This document shows positions 43,201-49,890 of a stretch of 64,000 bases of DNA, piece by piece (within the stretch, counting starts at the first letter, position 1; every line of letters begins with the position of its first letter). The notes under the pieces are model-generated. The model was not told the DNA's origin and did no database searches. It worked only from the letters and a program-made list of their open reading frames with translations. This stretch comes from Akkermansia muciniphila (lineage in GTDB: Bacteria > Verrucomicrobiota > Verrucomicrobiia > Verrucomicrobiales > V1-33). Made by a program: the position numbers and the translations under genes. The stretch covers positions 27,326-91,325 of the forward strand of contig CAMDJM010000009.1 of the NCBI GenBank assembly GCA_945900785.1. Direction: 5' to 3'.

Positions 43201-43413
43201 CTGATGGAGCAGGACGAACACACCATCGTGCTGCGGGGCCTTGATAACCAGAATCTCACCCTCCCCCGCGCGGATATGGCTGAACTCAAGCCCGCCGGCA
43301 TTTCCCTCATGCCGGAAGGCCTGCTGGATGCCCTGACAGAACAACAGACCCGCGACCTCTTCGCCTACCTGCGCAGCACCCAGCCGCTGGTCGGGGAGGC
43401 TCCGCGCCGGTAA
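40297..43413 (+). CDS. PVC-type membrane-bound dehydrogenase with HEAT repeats and C-terminal CxxCH cytochrome
   Basis: 1038 residues. After a signal sequence (PMIPMGLLALLVPVSA) comes a propeller of the PVC-specific dehydrogenase type: FLNFDARGRLWVVEYRQYP, IHGDTDGDGVFDSHKTFVDGLN, LRWGPDGWLYGAQGSTV, DIKVGPEGAVYVCDWYDQQVNHY. HEAT-like repeats fill residues about 460-820 (SHPNRWVRQTALRLLADHPD). The C-terminal cytochrome carries CSACH at 909-913 with RLFGQGGQIGPDLT and DGRSLTGFLMEQ. The architecture is restricted to Planctomycetes/Verrucomicrobia. The substrate is unknown, with sugars often assumed. The start at 40297 gives the signal peptide. Confidence 0.88.
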   Translation: MRFSSIKNTIPMIPMGLLALLVPVSADEAVAKHAGGPVATRESPALPVADLPQEANAPALPPREALTKFQVADDLVWEQVLAEPLITQPVFLNFDARGRLWVVEYRQYPAPAGLKMISHDSVWRSVYDRVPPPPPHHFKGADRISIHGDTDGDGVFDSHKTFVDGLNIATSLEHGRGGIWVLNPPYLLFYPDANQDDVPDGDPEVRLAGFGLEDTHSVANSLRWGPDGWLYGAQGSTVTANILVTGADGKPKHAKPIFSQGQNIWRYHPERRIYEVFSEGGGNAFGCEIDSKGRIFSGHNGGDTRGFHYLQGAYLQKGFEKHGPLSNPHAFGYFPAMPHDAVARFTHNFIIYDHGALPARYQGKLFGVEPLQGRIVESEIAPDGSSFRTHDLARPVTSGDRWFRPVDIKVGPEGAVYVCDWYDQQVNHYRNHEGKIDTSNGRIYRLRGKDSRAKKPEDLTKLTGPPLLEQLSHPNRWVRQTALRLLADHPDAALNPALSARLSGSTGQIALESLWALHLGGGLTEAEMLKALDHADPFVRLWTVRLAGDVPPVSAGIATKLADLAIAETNLEVRNQVAATAQRLPAREGLAIVKGLARHAGDVADNRMPLLLWWAVEAQCAQHPDEVLQLFADPAFWQLPMVQRHLTERTARRFALSGSRRDLLACAGLFERSPTAEDSQRLMVGFEAAYKGRTLAGLPDALVSAMARHGVGSAAFALRQGDPRAIRKAIRAVTDETAAREERLEFLGVLSEVRIPGAVAALIKACMGEVKDDGLQKAILSAFQNYDDPAIAGVVLNVYAALGRESLPVAQTLLASRPEWARQFAQAINRKGSTWAGIGVNPETVPLNIVRKLKQHRDPELLALLEKTWPNTGKPTTEEMEKRIHQLAGVIRGGTGDPYQGRTLFQNTCSACHRLFGQGGQIGPDLTVHDRTDLESMLLATVNPNAEIREGFENYSVETRDGRSLTGFLMEQDEHTIVLRGLDNQNLTLPRADMAELKPAGISLMPEGLLDALTEQQTRDLFAYLRSTQPLVGEAPRR

Positions 43414-43417
43414 AGGA

Positions 43418-44029
43418 TCAAGGGGTGCCACCCAATGCTGCTATCTTCGCCTCAAGGTCAGCGATGCGCTGCTGCAACGGAGCGGTGGTGGCTTTGATTT
43501 CAGCGGCAGTGAATCGTGGGGTAATGAACTTGGGGCAGTTCCAGTCGTAGCTGAGGATGTCGATGATGAAGATGCGCTCGACCTTGGCGCCGTGGCCACC
43601 GGGGGGAGTGACTTTTTCGGCGAGTTCGGGGTGTTCCCGTGCATCATGGACTTTGGCGTGGCCGAGTAGTTTGACGCGTTCACGGTTTGGATAGTCCATC
43701 ATGAAGAGGGCGACGCGATCCTGCCTGGAAATGCTCCCGGCGCTGATCAACTGGCGGTTGCCGCCGTAGTCGGCAAAGCCAATCTGATGTGGGCCGAGCA
43801 CCCGGATAAAACCGCAGGGGCCACCGCGGTGCTGCAGGTAGGGCCAGCCGTTTTCCGTGATAGTGGCGAAATAAAAGCTGTCACGGCTTTCGATGAACTC
43901 GATTTCCTGGTCCCCCAGGGGCTCGGATTCAGGAGCTTCGGGAGTGGTAGGATACGCCCGGCCATAGTAGTGGCGCTCGGCGTCGAGGACGGCGGGCGTG
44001 AGAACAGTGTGCATGAATCGATCAGCCAT
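43418..44029 (-). CDS. Pyridoxamine 5'-phosphate oxidase-like flavoprotein
   Basis: 203 residues with a split-barrel flavin fold: FYFATITENGWPYLQHRGGPCGFIRVLG, IGFADYGGNRQLISAGSIS and DRVALFMMDYPNRERVKLLGHAKVHDA. The C-terminal part ends in a coiled-coil (LQQRIADLEAKIAALGG). These proteins use FMN or F420 and often reduce or degrade small molecules; no reaction is assigned. It is the last gene of a three-gene minus-strand operon behind a DUF5069 gene and an NTF2-like gene, divergent from a LysR regulator. Confidence 0.8.
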   Translation of the reverse strand: MADRFMHTVLTPAVLDAERHYYGRAYPTTPEAPESEPLGDQEIEFIESRDSFYFATITENGWPYLQHRGGPCGFIRVLGPHQIGFADYGGNRQLISAGSISRQDRVALFMMDYPNRERVKLLGHAKVHDAREHPELAEKVTPPGGHGAKVERIFIIDILSYDWNCPKFITPRFTAAEIKATTAPLQQRIADLEAKIAALGGTP

Positions 44030-44064
44030 GGGGGTGGGTGGGTTGGAGATAGCACGGAAGTTTT

Positions 44065-44490
44065 TCAGACGCGCTCCCAGCGGAGTTTGCGCTCAGCTTC
44101 GGAGATCTTCTGATCATTGATGCTGGCGAAGCGGCGGGCCATGTAGCCGTGCTCGTCGAACTCCCAGTTCTCATTGCCATGACTGCGCCACCACTGGCCG
44201 TTGGCATCGTGCCATTCGTATTCGAAGCGCACGGCAATGCGATTGCCGGTGAAGGCCCAGAGTGTCTTCTTAAGGCGGTAGTCCTGCTCCCGCACCCACT
44301 TGTTTTTGAGGAATTCGACGACCTCCGCGCGGCCATGGAGAAATACCTCGCGGTTACGCCATTCGGTGTCCCCGGTGTAGGCGAGCGAGACCCGTTCTGG
44401 ATCGCGGCTGTTCCAGGCGTCCTCTGCCGCTTGGACTTTTTTAGTGGCCGACTCTTCGGTGAAAGGCGGGAGTGGTGGGCGCGGGTTCAT
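44065..44490 (-). CDS. NTF2-like protein (DUF1348 type)
   Basis: 141 residues of the nuclear-transport-factor-2/SnoaL fold. [42 protein letters not shown] and [28 protein letters not shown] are characteristic of the DUF1348 branch. These small alpha-beta barrels bind small hydrophobic ligands or act as isomerase-like enzymes. It lies between the DUF5069 and PPOX-like genes with gaps of 29 and 35 bp. Confidence 0.82.
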   Translation of the reverse strand: MNPRPPLPPFTEESATKKVQAAEDAWNSRDPERVSLAYTGDTEWRNREVFLHGRAEVVEFLKNKWVREQDYRLKKTLWAFTGNRIAVRFEYEWHDANGQWWRSHGNENWEFDEHGYMARRFASINDQKISEAERKLRWERV

Positions 44491-44519
44491 GGAGAAGGAT
44501 TTGGGTGAAATCTGCTGGA

Positions 44520-44963
44520 TCAGGCGGTGCCGCCGAAGCTGACATAGTCATCAAGGTCGAGGTAATCGAAGGTGCCGCGCAGGTCTTCGCGGGCGGGGTT
44601 GAGGCGTTTGATCTGATCGGTGAACCACTCACGCATTTCAACATCGTTGAAGGATACGGTTTCCGTCCAGTCGGACCATTGGTTGATTTCCAAAGTCGTG
44701 CGCTTGAGCGGTGCATTTGCGTTGACCCAGAGCAGCATGTCCCAATCGCCAACTCCGGTTTTGACCTGCTCCATGAGGGTTTCGGGGGAGAGGCCGGTAA
44801 AGCGGAAGAAGTGCCCGTCGTTGGGGTTGTTGTATTTGTATTCTCCAGCGGTGCCGGCGATGACGGCGCGGGCCTTGTCCAGCAGGCGTGGCAGGATGGT
44901 GTAACCGCCGAGGCGGACGCGGGGGCTGCGGGGAGGATGTTGTGTGAGATTTGGTGCGTTCAT
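44520..44963 (-). CDS. DUF5069 family protein
   Basis: 147 residues. [43 protein letters not shown] and [15 protein letters not shown] match the DUF5069 family, whose function is unknown. A Trp/acidic-rich C-terminus ([22 protein letters not shown]) follows. The ATG at 44963 is preferred because the longer frame upstream runs through the LysR gene. It heads the operon controlled, presumably, by the divergent LysR protein. Confidence 0.8.
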   Translation of the reverse strand: MNAPNLTQHPPRSPRVRLGGYTILPRLLDKARAVIAGTAGEYKYNNPNDGHFFRFTGLSPETLMEQVKTGVGDWDMLLWVNANAPLKRTTLEINQWSDWTETVSFNDVEMREWFTDQIKRLNPAREDLRGTFDYLDLDDYVSFGGTA

Positions 44964-45022
44964 GGAGCTGCACGGTGCGGCACAGGACGACCTGCGGGTA
45001 ATGCCACTTTGACGTTGCTGCC

Positions 45023-45037
45023 ATGCCGGATCGGCAT
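45023..45037. promoter_or_regulatory. Candidate LysR-type operator (T-N11-A palindrome)
   Basis: ATGCCG GAT CGGCAT at 45023-45037 is a perfect inverted repeat containing the LysR T-N11-A pattern (T at 45024, A at 45036). It lies in the 85-bp gap between the LysR gene and the divergent operon, 12 bases from the LysR start. Confidence 0.45.
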
Positions 45038-45048
45038 ACCCTCGGCCC

Positions 45049-45942
45049 ATGATTGATCGCATACGCGCCTTGTTGGCCGTGGTGGAGGAAGGAAGCGTCA
45101 GCCGGGCTTCTGTCCGCCTGCGCATCACCCAGCCCGCATTGAGCAGGCAGATGAAAGCCCTGGAAGCGGAGATCGGTGGTCGCCTCCTTGAGCGCGAAAC
45201 CAGCGGCGTGAAACCGACGGCGCTCGGCCACACGTTTATCCAATTGATGCGCCCCGTGCTCACCGGATATGAAACGGCGCTGGCCGGGGTGAAACGACAG
45301 GCGCGGGGATCGAACTCCGAACTGCGCGTAGGTTACTTGATTTCCGCCGCCAATGCCGTGCTCACGCCCGCACTTGCCCAGTTCCGCAGGGCGCATCCCG
45401 GACTGAAGCTGCTGCTCCACGACATGTCTCCCAAAGAGCAAATCGACGCCCTCAAGGCGGGGGAACTGGACGTTGCCCTCATCGGTCAGGAAGGTGCGGT
45501 GGCGGCGGGTGAATTTCATAGTGCAACCATCTGCTCTCTGGGTGTGTGCGCTGCGCTTTCGGACTCTGATCCGCTTGCTTTCCGCCAGACCCTTTCGATC
45601 CGGGATCTCAAGGAACACGGCTTCATCGGCATCAACGAAGACCAAATGCCGGGCCGGAACCGCTGGATAACCACGCTTTGCCGCAGCGCCGGATTCAAAC
45701 CACGTTTTGCCGTGATCACCGACGGCATCACCCATGTGCTTTCCCAGGTAGCTTCCGAGTCAGCGGTCACGCTGCTTCCCAATTACTTCCAGAGCTTCAA
45801 CCATCCCGGTATCGCCTTTGTTCCCCTCTCCGATGCCAAGGCCCGGTGGGAATTCATCCTGCTCTGGCAGCGCGGCAAAGTTCCCGCCACCACGCGTGCG
45901 CTTGTCGATGCCCTGAAAGCCGTGGGCGGACAGCTCAGCTGA
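45049..45942 (+). CDS. LysR-family transcriptional regulator
   Basis: 297 residues with the LysR N-terminal winged helix-turn-helix (IRALLAVVEEGSVSRASVRLRITQPALSRQMKALEAEIGGRLLERE, residues about 3-50). A ligand-binding domain follows with ELRVGYLISAANAVLTPALAQFRRAHPGLKLLLHDM and the LKAGELDVALIGQ segment. It is divergent from the DUF5069/NTF2/PPOX operon, which it likely regulates through the operator at 45023-45037. The effector is not predictable. Confidence 0.92.
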   Translation: MIDRIRALLAVVEEGSVSRASVRLRITQPALSRQMKALEAEIGGRLLERETSGVKPTALGHTFIQLMRPVLTGYETALAGVKRQARGSNSELRVGYLISAANAVLTPALAQFRRAHPGLKLLLHDMSPKEQIDALKAGELDVALIGQEGAVAAGEFHSATICSLGVCAALSDSDPLAFRQTLSIRDLKEHGFIGINEDQMPGRNRWITTLCRSAGFKPRFAVITDGITHVLSQVASESAVTLLPNYFQSFNHPGIAFVPLSDAKARWEFILLWQRGKVPATTRALVDALKAVGGQLS

Positions 45943-46031
45943 CCAGCCCAACACCTCAACTGGCCAAAGCCTGCCAAATAAAAAACAATTAAATAGCCCC
46001 GGACATGCGGGACTGCCCGGAAGCTGGAAAT

Positions 46032-46076
46032 CAGGGCATGGCCATGCTCTGGTCATGGCAAGCTGGCAATGCCCTG
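46032..46076. terminator. Nested hairpin between convergent genes
   Basis: CAGGGCAT (46032-46039) pairs with ATGCCCTG (46069-46076), and inside it GCCATG (46041-46046) pairs with CATGGC (46054-46059). It lies between the stops of the LysR gene and the minus-strand gene ending at 46119, so a bidirectional terminator is plausible, though there is no U-tract. Confidence 0.35.
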
Positions 46077-46118
46077 TTCCTGGACCATCCAGTGGTGTGG
46101 TCCGGTGCGAAATTCAGG

Positions 46119-46610
46119 CTATTGGCTTTTCTTGAAAATAACAGAACCGGATTGGGATTCATCCGGCTTGCCGTCATCTCCGATGGCGTAGAGCTTCACG
46201 GTCATGGTGCCGGCATCCGTTTTGATGTGCTCGATGGCCATTTTCCGCGCGGTTCCGTCCTGCTTGGTGGTGGTGGTGAACAGGGTGGGATTGCTATTGA
46301 ATTCGCCCCATTTTCCGGAGGAAACGGTGCCTTCATTATCCACAGAACCATAAACCACTTCATCGGAGCCGGGCTTCAGCACACTCATGCCTTCGGATTC
46401 GCGGTCTCCCATTTGGAAAGCCATGGCCACGGCGTTTTTGTTGAGTTTCCAAGTGTAGGAAAGGGTAATGTTGCCGTCTTCACTGGTCCATTTCCCCATC
46501 ATCCATTCGGTGCCTGCGGAGGAGACGATTTCTGACAAGCTGCCAGCCCGGAGGGTGGGAGCAGCGGTGGTGAGGCAGAAGAGGGCGAGGAGGAAAGCGG
46601 CAGTTTTCAT
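46119..46610 (-). CDS. Secreted DUF1579/calycin-like hypothetical protein
   Basis: 163 residues with a signal peptide (TAAFLLALFCLTTAAPTLRA). The rest alternates short strands: WMMGKWTSEDGNITLSYTWKLNKNAVAMAFQMGD, EVVYGSVDNEGTVSSGKWG, KMAIEHIKTDAGTMTVKLYAI. The WxxGxWxxxDG pattern is like small lipocalin/DUF1579-type beta barrels found in periplasmic ligand binders. Function unknown. Confidence 0.65.
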   Translation of the reverse strand: MKTAAFLLALFCLTTAAPTLRAGSLSEIVSSAGTEWMMGKWTSEDGNITLSYTWKLNKNAVAMAFQMGDRESEGMSVLKPGSDEVVYGSVDNEGTVSSGKWGEFNSNPTLFTTTTKQDGTARKMAIEHIKTDAGTMTVKLYAIGDDGKPDESQSGSVIFKKSQ

Positions 46611-46780
46611 AAATATTGATGGATCATGGACAGGTTGGGGGCGGAGGTCAATTCTTTATGCTGGCCCGCATCTCGCGTTGGTTTTCCGGCGCTTCCAATG
46701 GATCGCGTGCCTTCGCGCCCTCGTTCGGTTTGGATTGAGTTTGGCAGGGGCAGCGGGATCATGCGGCCGGACCGGCTTTT

Positions 46781-47725
46781 CTATTGGGCGGAGGGGCGCA
46801 GGTTTTCGAAGAGCGTTTGGGCAGCGGCGATGGGGTCTTCCACAGGGGAACTGGTTTCGGCAGCAAGGGGTGGCCCGCCGTGATCGGGGAAAACGAGGGC
46901 TTTGAGATTGAGGTAGCCGGAGGTGACCCAGGTGTGGACACCGACGGGGGTTTGGCAGCCTGCCTGGAGGAGTTCGAGAAAACGGCGCTCGGCGGTGATG
47001 CGGGTGAAGGTTTCGGCGTGATTCAGGGCAGCGAGAAGGGCGGCGAGGGCGGGTGTTTCCTGCCAGGTTTCCAGCGCGACTGCTCCTTGGCTGGCCGCAG
47101 GGAGGAAGTGCTCCGGATCCAGGATGGTCTGGTATAAGGCCGTGGCATAGTCCGTCAGTTCCGCATGCTCCAGGCCGAGGCGGTGGAGGCCGGCCCGGGC
47201 GAGGATGATGGCATCAATGGCAGGATCTTCCGCCGCTTTACGCAGGCGGGTGGGGACGTTGCCGCGGATTTCCACGGTCTTGAGATCCGGCCGAAGGTGC
47301 AGCAGAAGACGCACCCGGCGCACGCTGCTGGTGGCGACGGTGCTGCCCGGCGGCAAGGCGTCGAGTCCGCCCGGCGTTTTGGAGATGAGGATGTCCTCAA
47401 TGGGCGCGCGCGGGAGGACGGCGCTGATTTTGAAGCCGGGATCAAGGAGGGTGGGAACGTCTTTCAGGCTGTGCACGGCGGCATGGATGGTGCCGGCGAG
47501 GAGCGCGTTTTCGAGTTCTTTGGTGAAGATGCCCTTGTCGACGACCGGGCTGGCCCCCTTGGAGAAATCGGCGAGCCGGAGGTCGGGACGCAGGTCGCCA
47601 GCGGTTTTGATGATCCTGCGGTGGACGGTGAGGGCAGGGTCGGCGGCTTGCAGCGCGGCGGTGGTGAGGACGGTTTGAGCGAGGGCCAGTTCACTGCCGC
47701 GGGTGCCTAGGATGAGATCGGTCAT
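46781..47725 (-). CDS. hemC: Hydroxymethylbilane synthase (porphobilinogen deaminase)
   Basis: Polymerises four porphobilinogens to hydroxymethylbilane in heme synthesis. LGTRGSELALAQ, FTKELENALL, AVHSLKDVPT with the catalytic Asp, SSVRRVRLLLHL, RGNVPTRL and ASQGAVALE are intact. The dipyrromethane-cofactor Cys lies in LQAGCQTPVGV. The 314-residue length is normal. The gene is the last of a minus-strand heme operon after the HemX-like and hemA genes, with a heptanucleotide repeat just upstream of its start. Confidence 0.95.
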   Translation of the reverse strand: MTDLILGTRGSELALAQTVLTTAALQAADPALTVHRRIIKTAGDLRPDLRLADFSKGASPVVDKGIFTKELENALLAGTIHAAVHSLKDVPTLLDPGFKISAVLPRAPIEDILISKTPGGLDALPPGSTVATSSVRRVRLLLHLRPDLKTVEIRGNVPTRLRKAAEDPAIDAIILARAGLHRLGLEHAELTDYATALYQTILDPEHFLPAASQGAVALETWQETPALAALLAALNHAETFTRITAERRFLELLQAGCQTPVGVHTWVTSGYLNLKALVFPDHGGPPLAAETSSPVEDPIAAAQTLFENLRPSAQ

Positions 47726-47760
47726 GGGGAGTTGAAAAATGGAAAAAGGGGGGAAGTGTT

Positions 47761-47859
47761 AACGTTGAACGTTGAACGTTGAACGTTGAACGTGGAACGT
47801 GGAACGTGGAACGTGGAACGTGGAACGTGGAACGTTGAAACGTTGAACGTGGAATGAGG
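47761..47859. repeat. Tandem heptanucleotide repeat AACGT(T/G)G between hemA and hemC
   Basis: About 13 units of AACGTTG or AACGTGG run head to tail in 99 bases: four AACGTTG, six AACGTGG, then AACGTTG, an AAACGTTG variant, AACGTGG and a decayed AATGAGG. The tract lies in the 163-bp gap upstream of hemC on the same transcript. Each unit carries a palindromic ACGT. Copy-number change could alter spacing or folding of the leader. Confidence 0.85.
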
Positions 47860-47888
47860 GGTGGTTCGAAATGGAGTTGGCGGTATAG

Positions 47889-48917
47889 CTAGGTGGGAAG
47901 GGGAAGGGGCTGGCGGCTGGGTTGGAAGAGGGAGCTGGCTTGGATTTGTTCTTCGATGATGGCGCGGCAGCGGGTGATTTCGTTTTCGCGGCGCTGGCGG
48001 GTTTCGCCAGCGAGGGATTCGAGGGCGTCGATGTCGTAGAGGTAGACGCCTTCGATGTCGTGGACGCGGGGGTCGACATCCCGGGGGACGGCGATGTCGA
48101 TGATGAAGAGGGGGCGGCCGCGGCGGCGGCGGAGGGCGGGGAGGACTTGCTCCGGATGGATGACGGTGTGGGGGGCAGCGGTGGAGGAGATGATGACGTC
48201 CACTAACGCGGTATGGGTGGGCCACTCGTCGAAGGTGATGGCGCGGCCGTTCATTTCGGCGGCGAGTTCGACGGCGCGGTCGTGGCTGCGGTTGGAGACA
48301 ATGATGCCTTTGGCACCGCGGGATTGGAGGCTTTGGGCGCAGCGGCGGGACATGTCGCCGGCCCCGAGGAGCATGACCTGGCTATCGCGGAGGTCGCCGA
48401 AGATTTTTTCGGCGAGTTCGACGGCGACGGAGCCGACGGAGGTGGAGCCGCGCTGGATTTGGGTGTTGTTGCGGACGTTTTTGCCGACGCGGAAGGATTC
48501 CTGGAAGAGTTTGTTAAGTTCGCGGGAGGTGGTGCCGGCGGCATGGGCTGCGGCGTAGGCGTCTTTGATTTGGCCGAAGATTTCGGTCTCGCCGAGGACC
48601 ATGGAGTCGAGGCCGCTGGCGACGGCGTAAAGGTGGCGGGCGGTGTCCTGGTGGGTGTGCTGGAAGAATTCGACATCGCGGGGGATGTCAAAGCGGGCGC
48701 GCATCCAGGCATCAAGGTGGCCGGCGGCGGTGGCGGGGGAAGAGCTGGAAGCATAGACTTCCATGCGATTGCAGGTGGAGATGATGACGGCCTCATCAAT
48801 GTCCGGAAGGCCGGTGAGGGATTGGACGGCGGCGGGCAGGTCTTTGCCTGGCACGGCAACGCGTTCGCGGATTTCCACGGGGGTGCGGGCGTAGCTGAGG
48901 CCTAGGCAGAGAAGCAT
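47889..48917 (-). CDS. hemA: Glutamyl-tRNA reductase
   Basis: Reduces glutamyl-tRNA to glutamate-1-semialdehyde, the first committed heme step. The catalytic Cys lies in ISTCNRMEVY; SGLDSMVLGETEIFGQIKDAY, LNKLFQESFRVGKNVRNNT, STSVGSVAVELA, MLLGAGDMSRRCAQSL (NADPH site) and DIAVPRDVDP are all present. The protein is 342 residues, about 75 shorter than E. coli HemA; the C-terminal helical dimerisation domain is nearly absent (it ends at FQPSRQPLPLPT). It begins the hemA/hemC half of the operon after the HemX-like gene. Confidence 0.95.
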   Translation of the reverse strand: MLLCLGLSYARTPVEIRERVAVPGKDLPAAVQSLTGLPDIDEAVIISTCNRMEVYASSSSPATAAGHLDAWMRARFDIPRDVEFFQHTHQDTARHLYAVASGLDSMVLGETEIFGQIKDAYAAAHAAGTTSRELNKLFQESFRVGKNVRNNTQIQRGSTSVGSVAVELAEKIFGDLRDSQVMLLGAGDMSRRCAQSLQSRGAKGIIVSNRSHDRAVELAAEMNGRAITFDEWPTHTALVDVIISSTAAPHTVIHPEQVLPALRRRRGRPLFIIDIAVPRDVDPRVHDIEGVYLYDIDALESLAGETRQRRENEITRCRAIIEEQIQASSLFQPSRQPLPLPT

Positions 48918-48991
48918 GGGGCAGATGAAGGAATGAAGGAGGGATGGGATGATGGATCGCAGGCGGGCGGGGAAAATAGCGGGCTTTTCCT

Positions 48992-49774
48992 TTATTTTCC
49001 ACTGACAAACCAGAGGCTGACGATAGGAACGAGGAAGCCAACGGCGGCAGCGGCCGCGGCGCGGCGGGCGGACATGCCGCGCCAGCTTTCATAGGCGATC
49101 AGGCAGGCGTAGAGGCCCCATACGATCCAGACGATGGTGAGCTTGTCGGCGTGGGGCTGTTTTTCCATGCGGTAGGCGCTGAGGATGGCAATGGTGAGAA
49201 GGCTGGTGCCGGTGATGAGCAGGCCGCGGATGGCCCGGGTGAGGTAATGGATGGGAGGGAGCTGGCGGAGCCCAGGGGAGATACGGTGTTGTTTTAACTG
49301 GCGGTCCTGGAGGAGGAACATGATGCCGGCAGCGCTGGCGAGGGCGAAGGCTCCGTAGGAGACGAGGGCGAGGGCGGCGTGCAGCTCGCCCCAGAAGGAG
49401 TGGGAGGTTTTCGGCACGGCAGCAGCGAGCGCGTCCGGCCGGAGGAGGGCGCTGGCTTGGAAGAGGAGGGCGAGCGGGGCGGTGAAGACGCCCAGCAGAG
49501 AGAGCCGGTAGGCGGGACCGATGATGAAGTAGAGCGCGACGATGGACCAACTGATAAAGGAGAGGAGTTCAAAGGGCGTCGTCATGGGGCAGCCGCCGAT
49601 GGCTTGTCCCCGCCAGCGCAGGAAGAGGGTCTGCAGCACCAAACCGATGGAGAGCACCAGCAGCGTCCACCGGCCAGGACGGTAACTGGCATTTTTAAGC
49701 GCATAAAAGGCGTAACCAAAACCACCAAGGTAGCAGAGGGCGGCCAGAATAAGGACGAGGAGTTCCCGGGACAT
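48992..49774 (-). CDS. CcsA/HemX-like inner-membrane heme protein
   Basis: 260 residues with about eight membrane helices and the conserved patterns TTPFELLSFISWSIVALYFI and SFWGELHAALALVSYGAFALASAAGIMFLLQD, with His residues typical of the CcsA/HemX fold. A full WWD heme-handling motif is not visible, which favours the HemX type that regulates HemA over the cytochrome-assembly type. The gene precedes hemA by 74 bp on the same strand, as hemX does in Bacillus hem operons. Confidence 0.8.
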   Translation of the reverse strand: MSRELLVLILAALCYLGGFGYAFYALKNASYRPGRWTLLVLSIGLVLQTLFLRWRGQAIGGCPMTTPFELLSFISWSIVALYFIIGPAYRLSLLGVFTAPLALLFQASALLRPDALAAAVPKTSHSFWGELHAALALVSYGAFALASAAGIMFLLQDRQLKQHRISPGLRQLPPIHYLTRAIRGLLITGTSLLTIAILSAYRMEKQPHADKLTIVWIVWGLYACLIAYESWRGMSARRAAAAAAVGFLVPIVSLWFVSGK

Positions 49775-49890
49775 GGGTGAAGAAATAACGCGGGTGGGAA
49801 GCGGCAGGGGAAAAATGATTCGGAATCCCGGGACTGGAACGGAGATCTGAGCAGCCCCGGCGGATAGGGCGGGTGGTCCCGGAGAACGGA

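Noticed and set aside
47761..47859. CRISPR array
   Set aside because: Units are contiguous heptamers without spacers.
47722..48225. Minus-strand frame through the heptamer repeat with HVPRSTF repeats
   Set aside because: Pure translation of the AACGTKG repeat plus the hemA gene in another phase.
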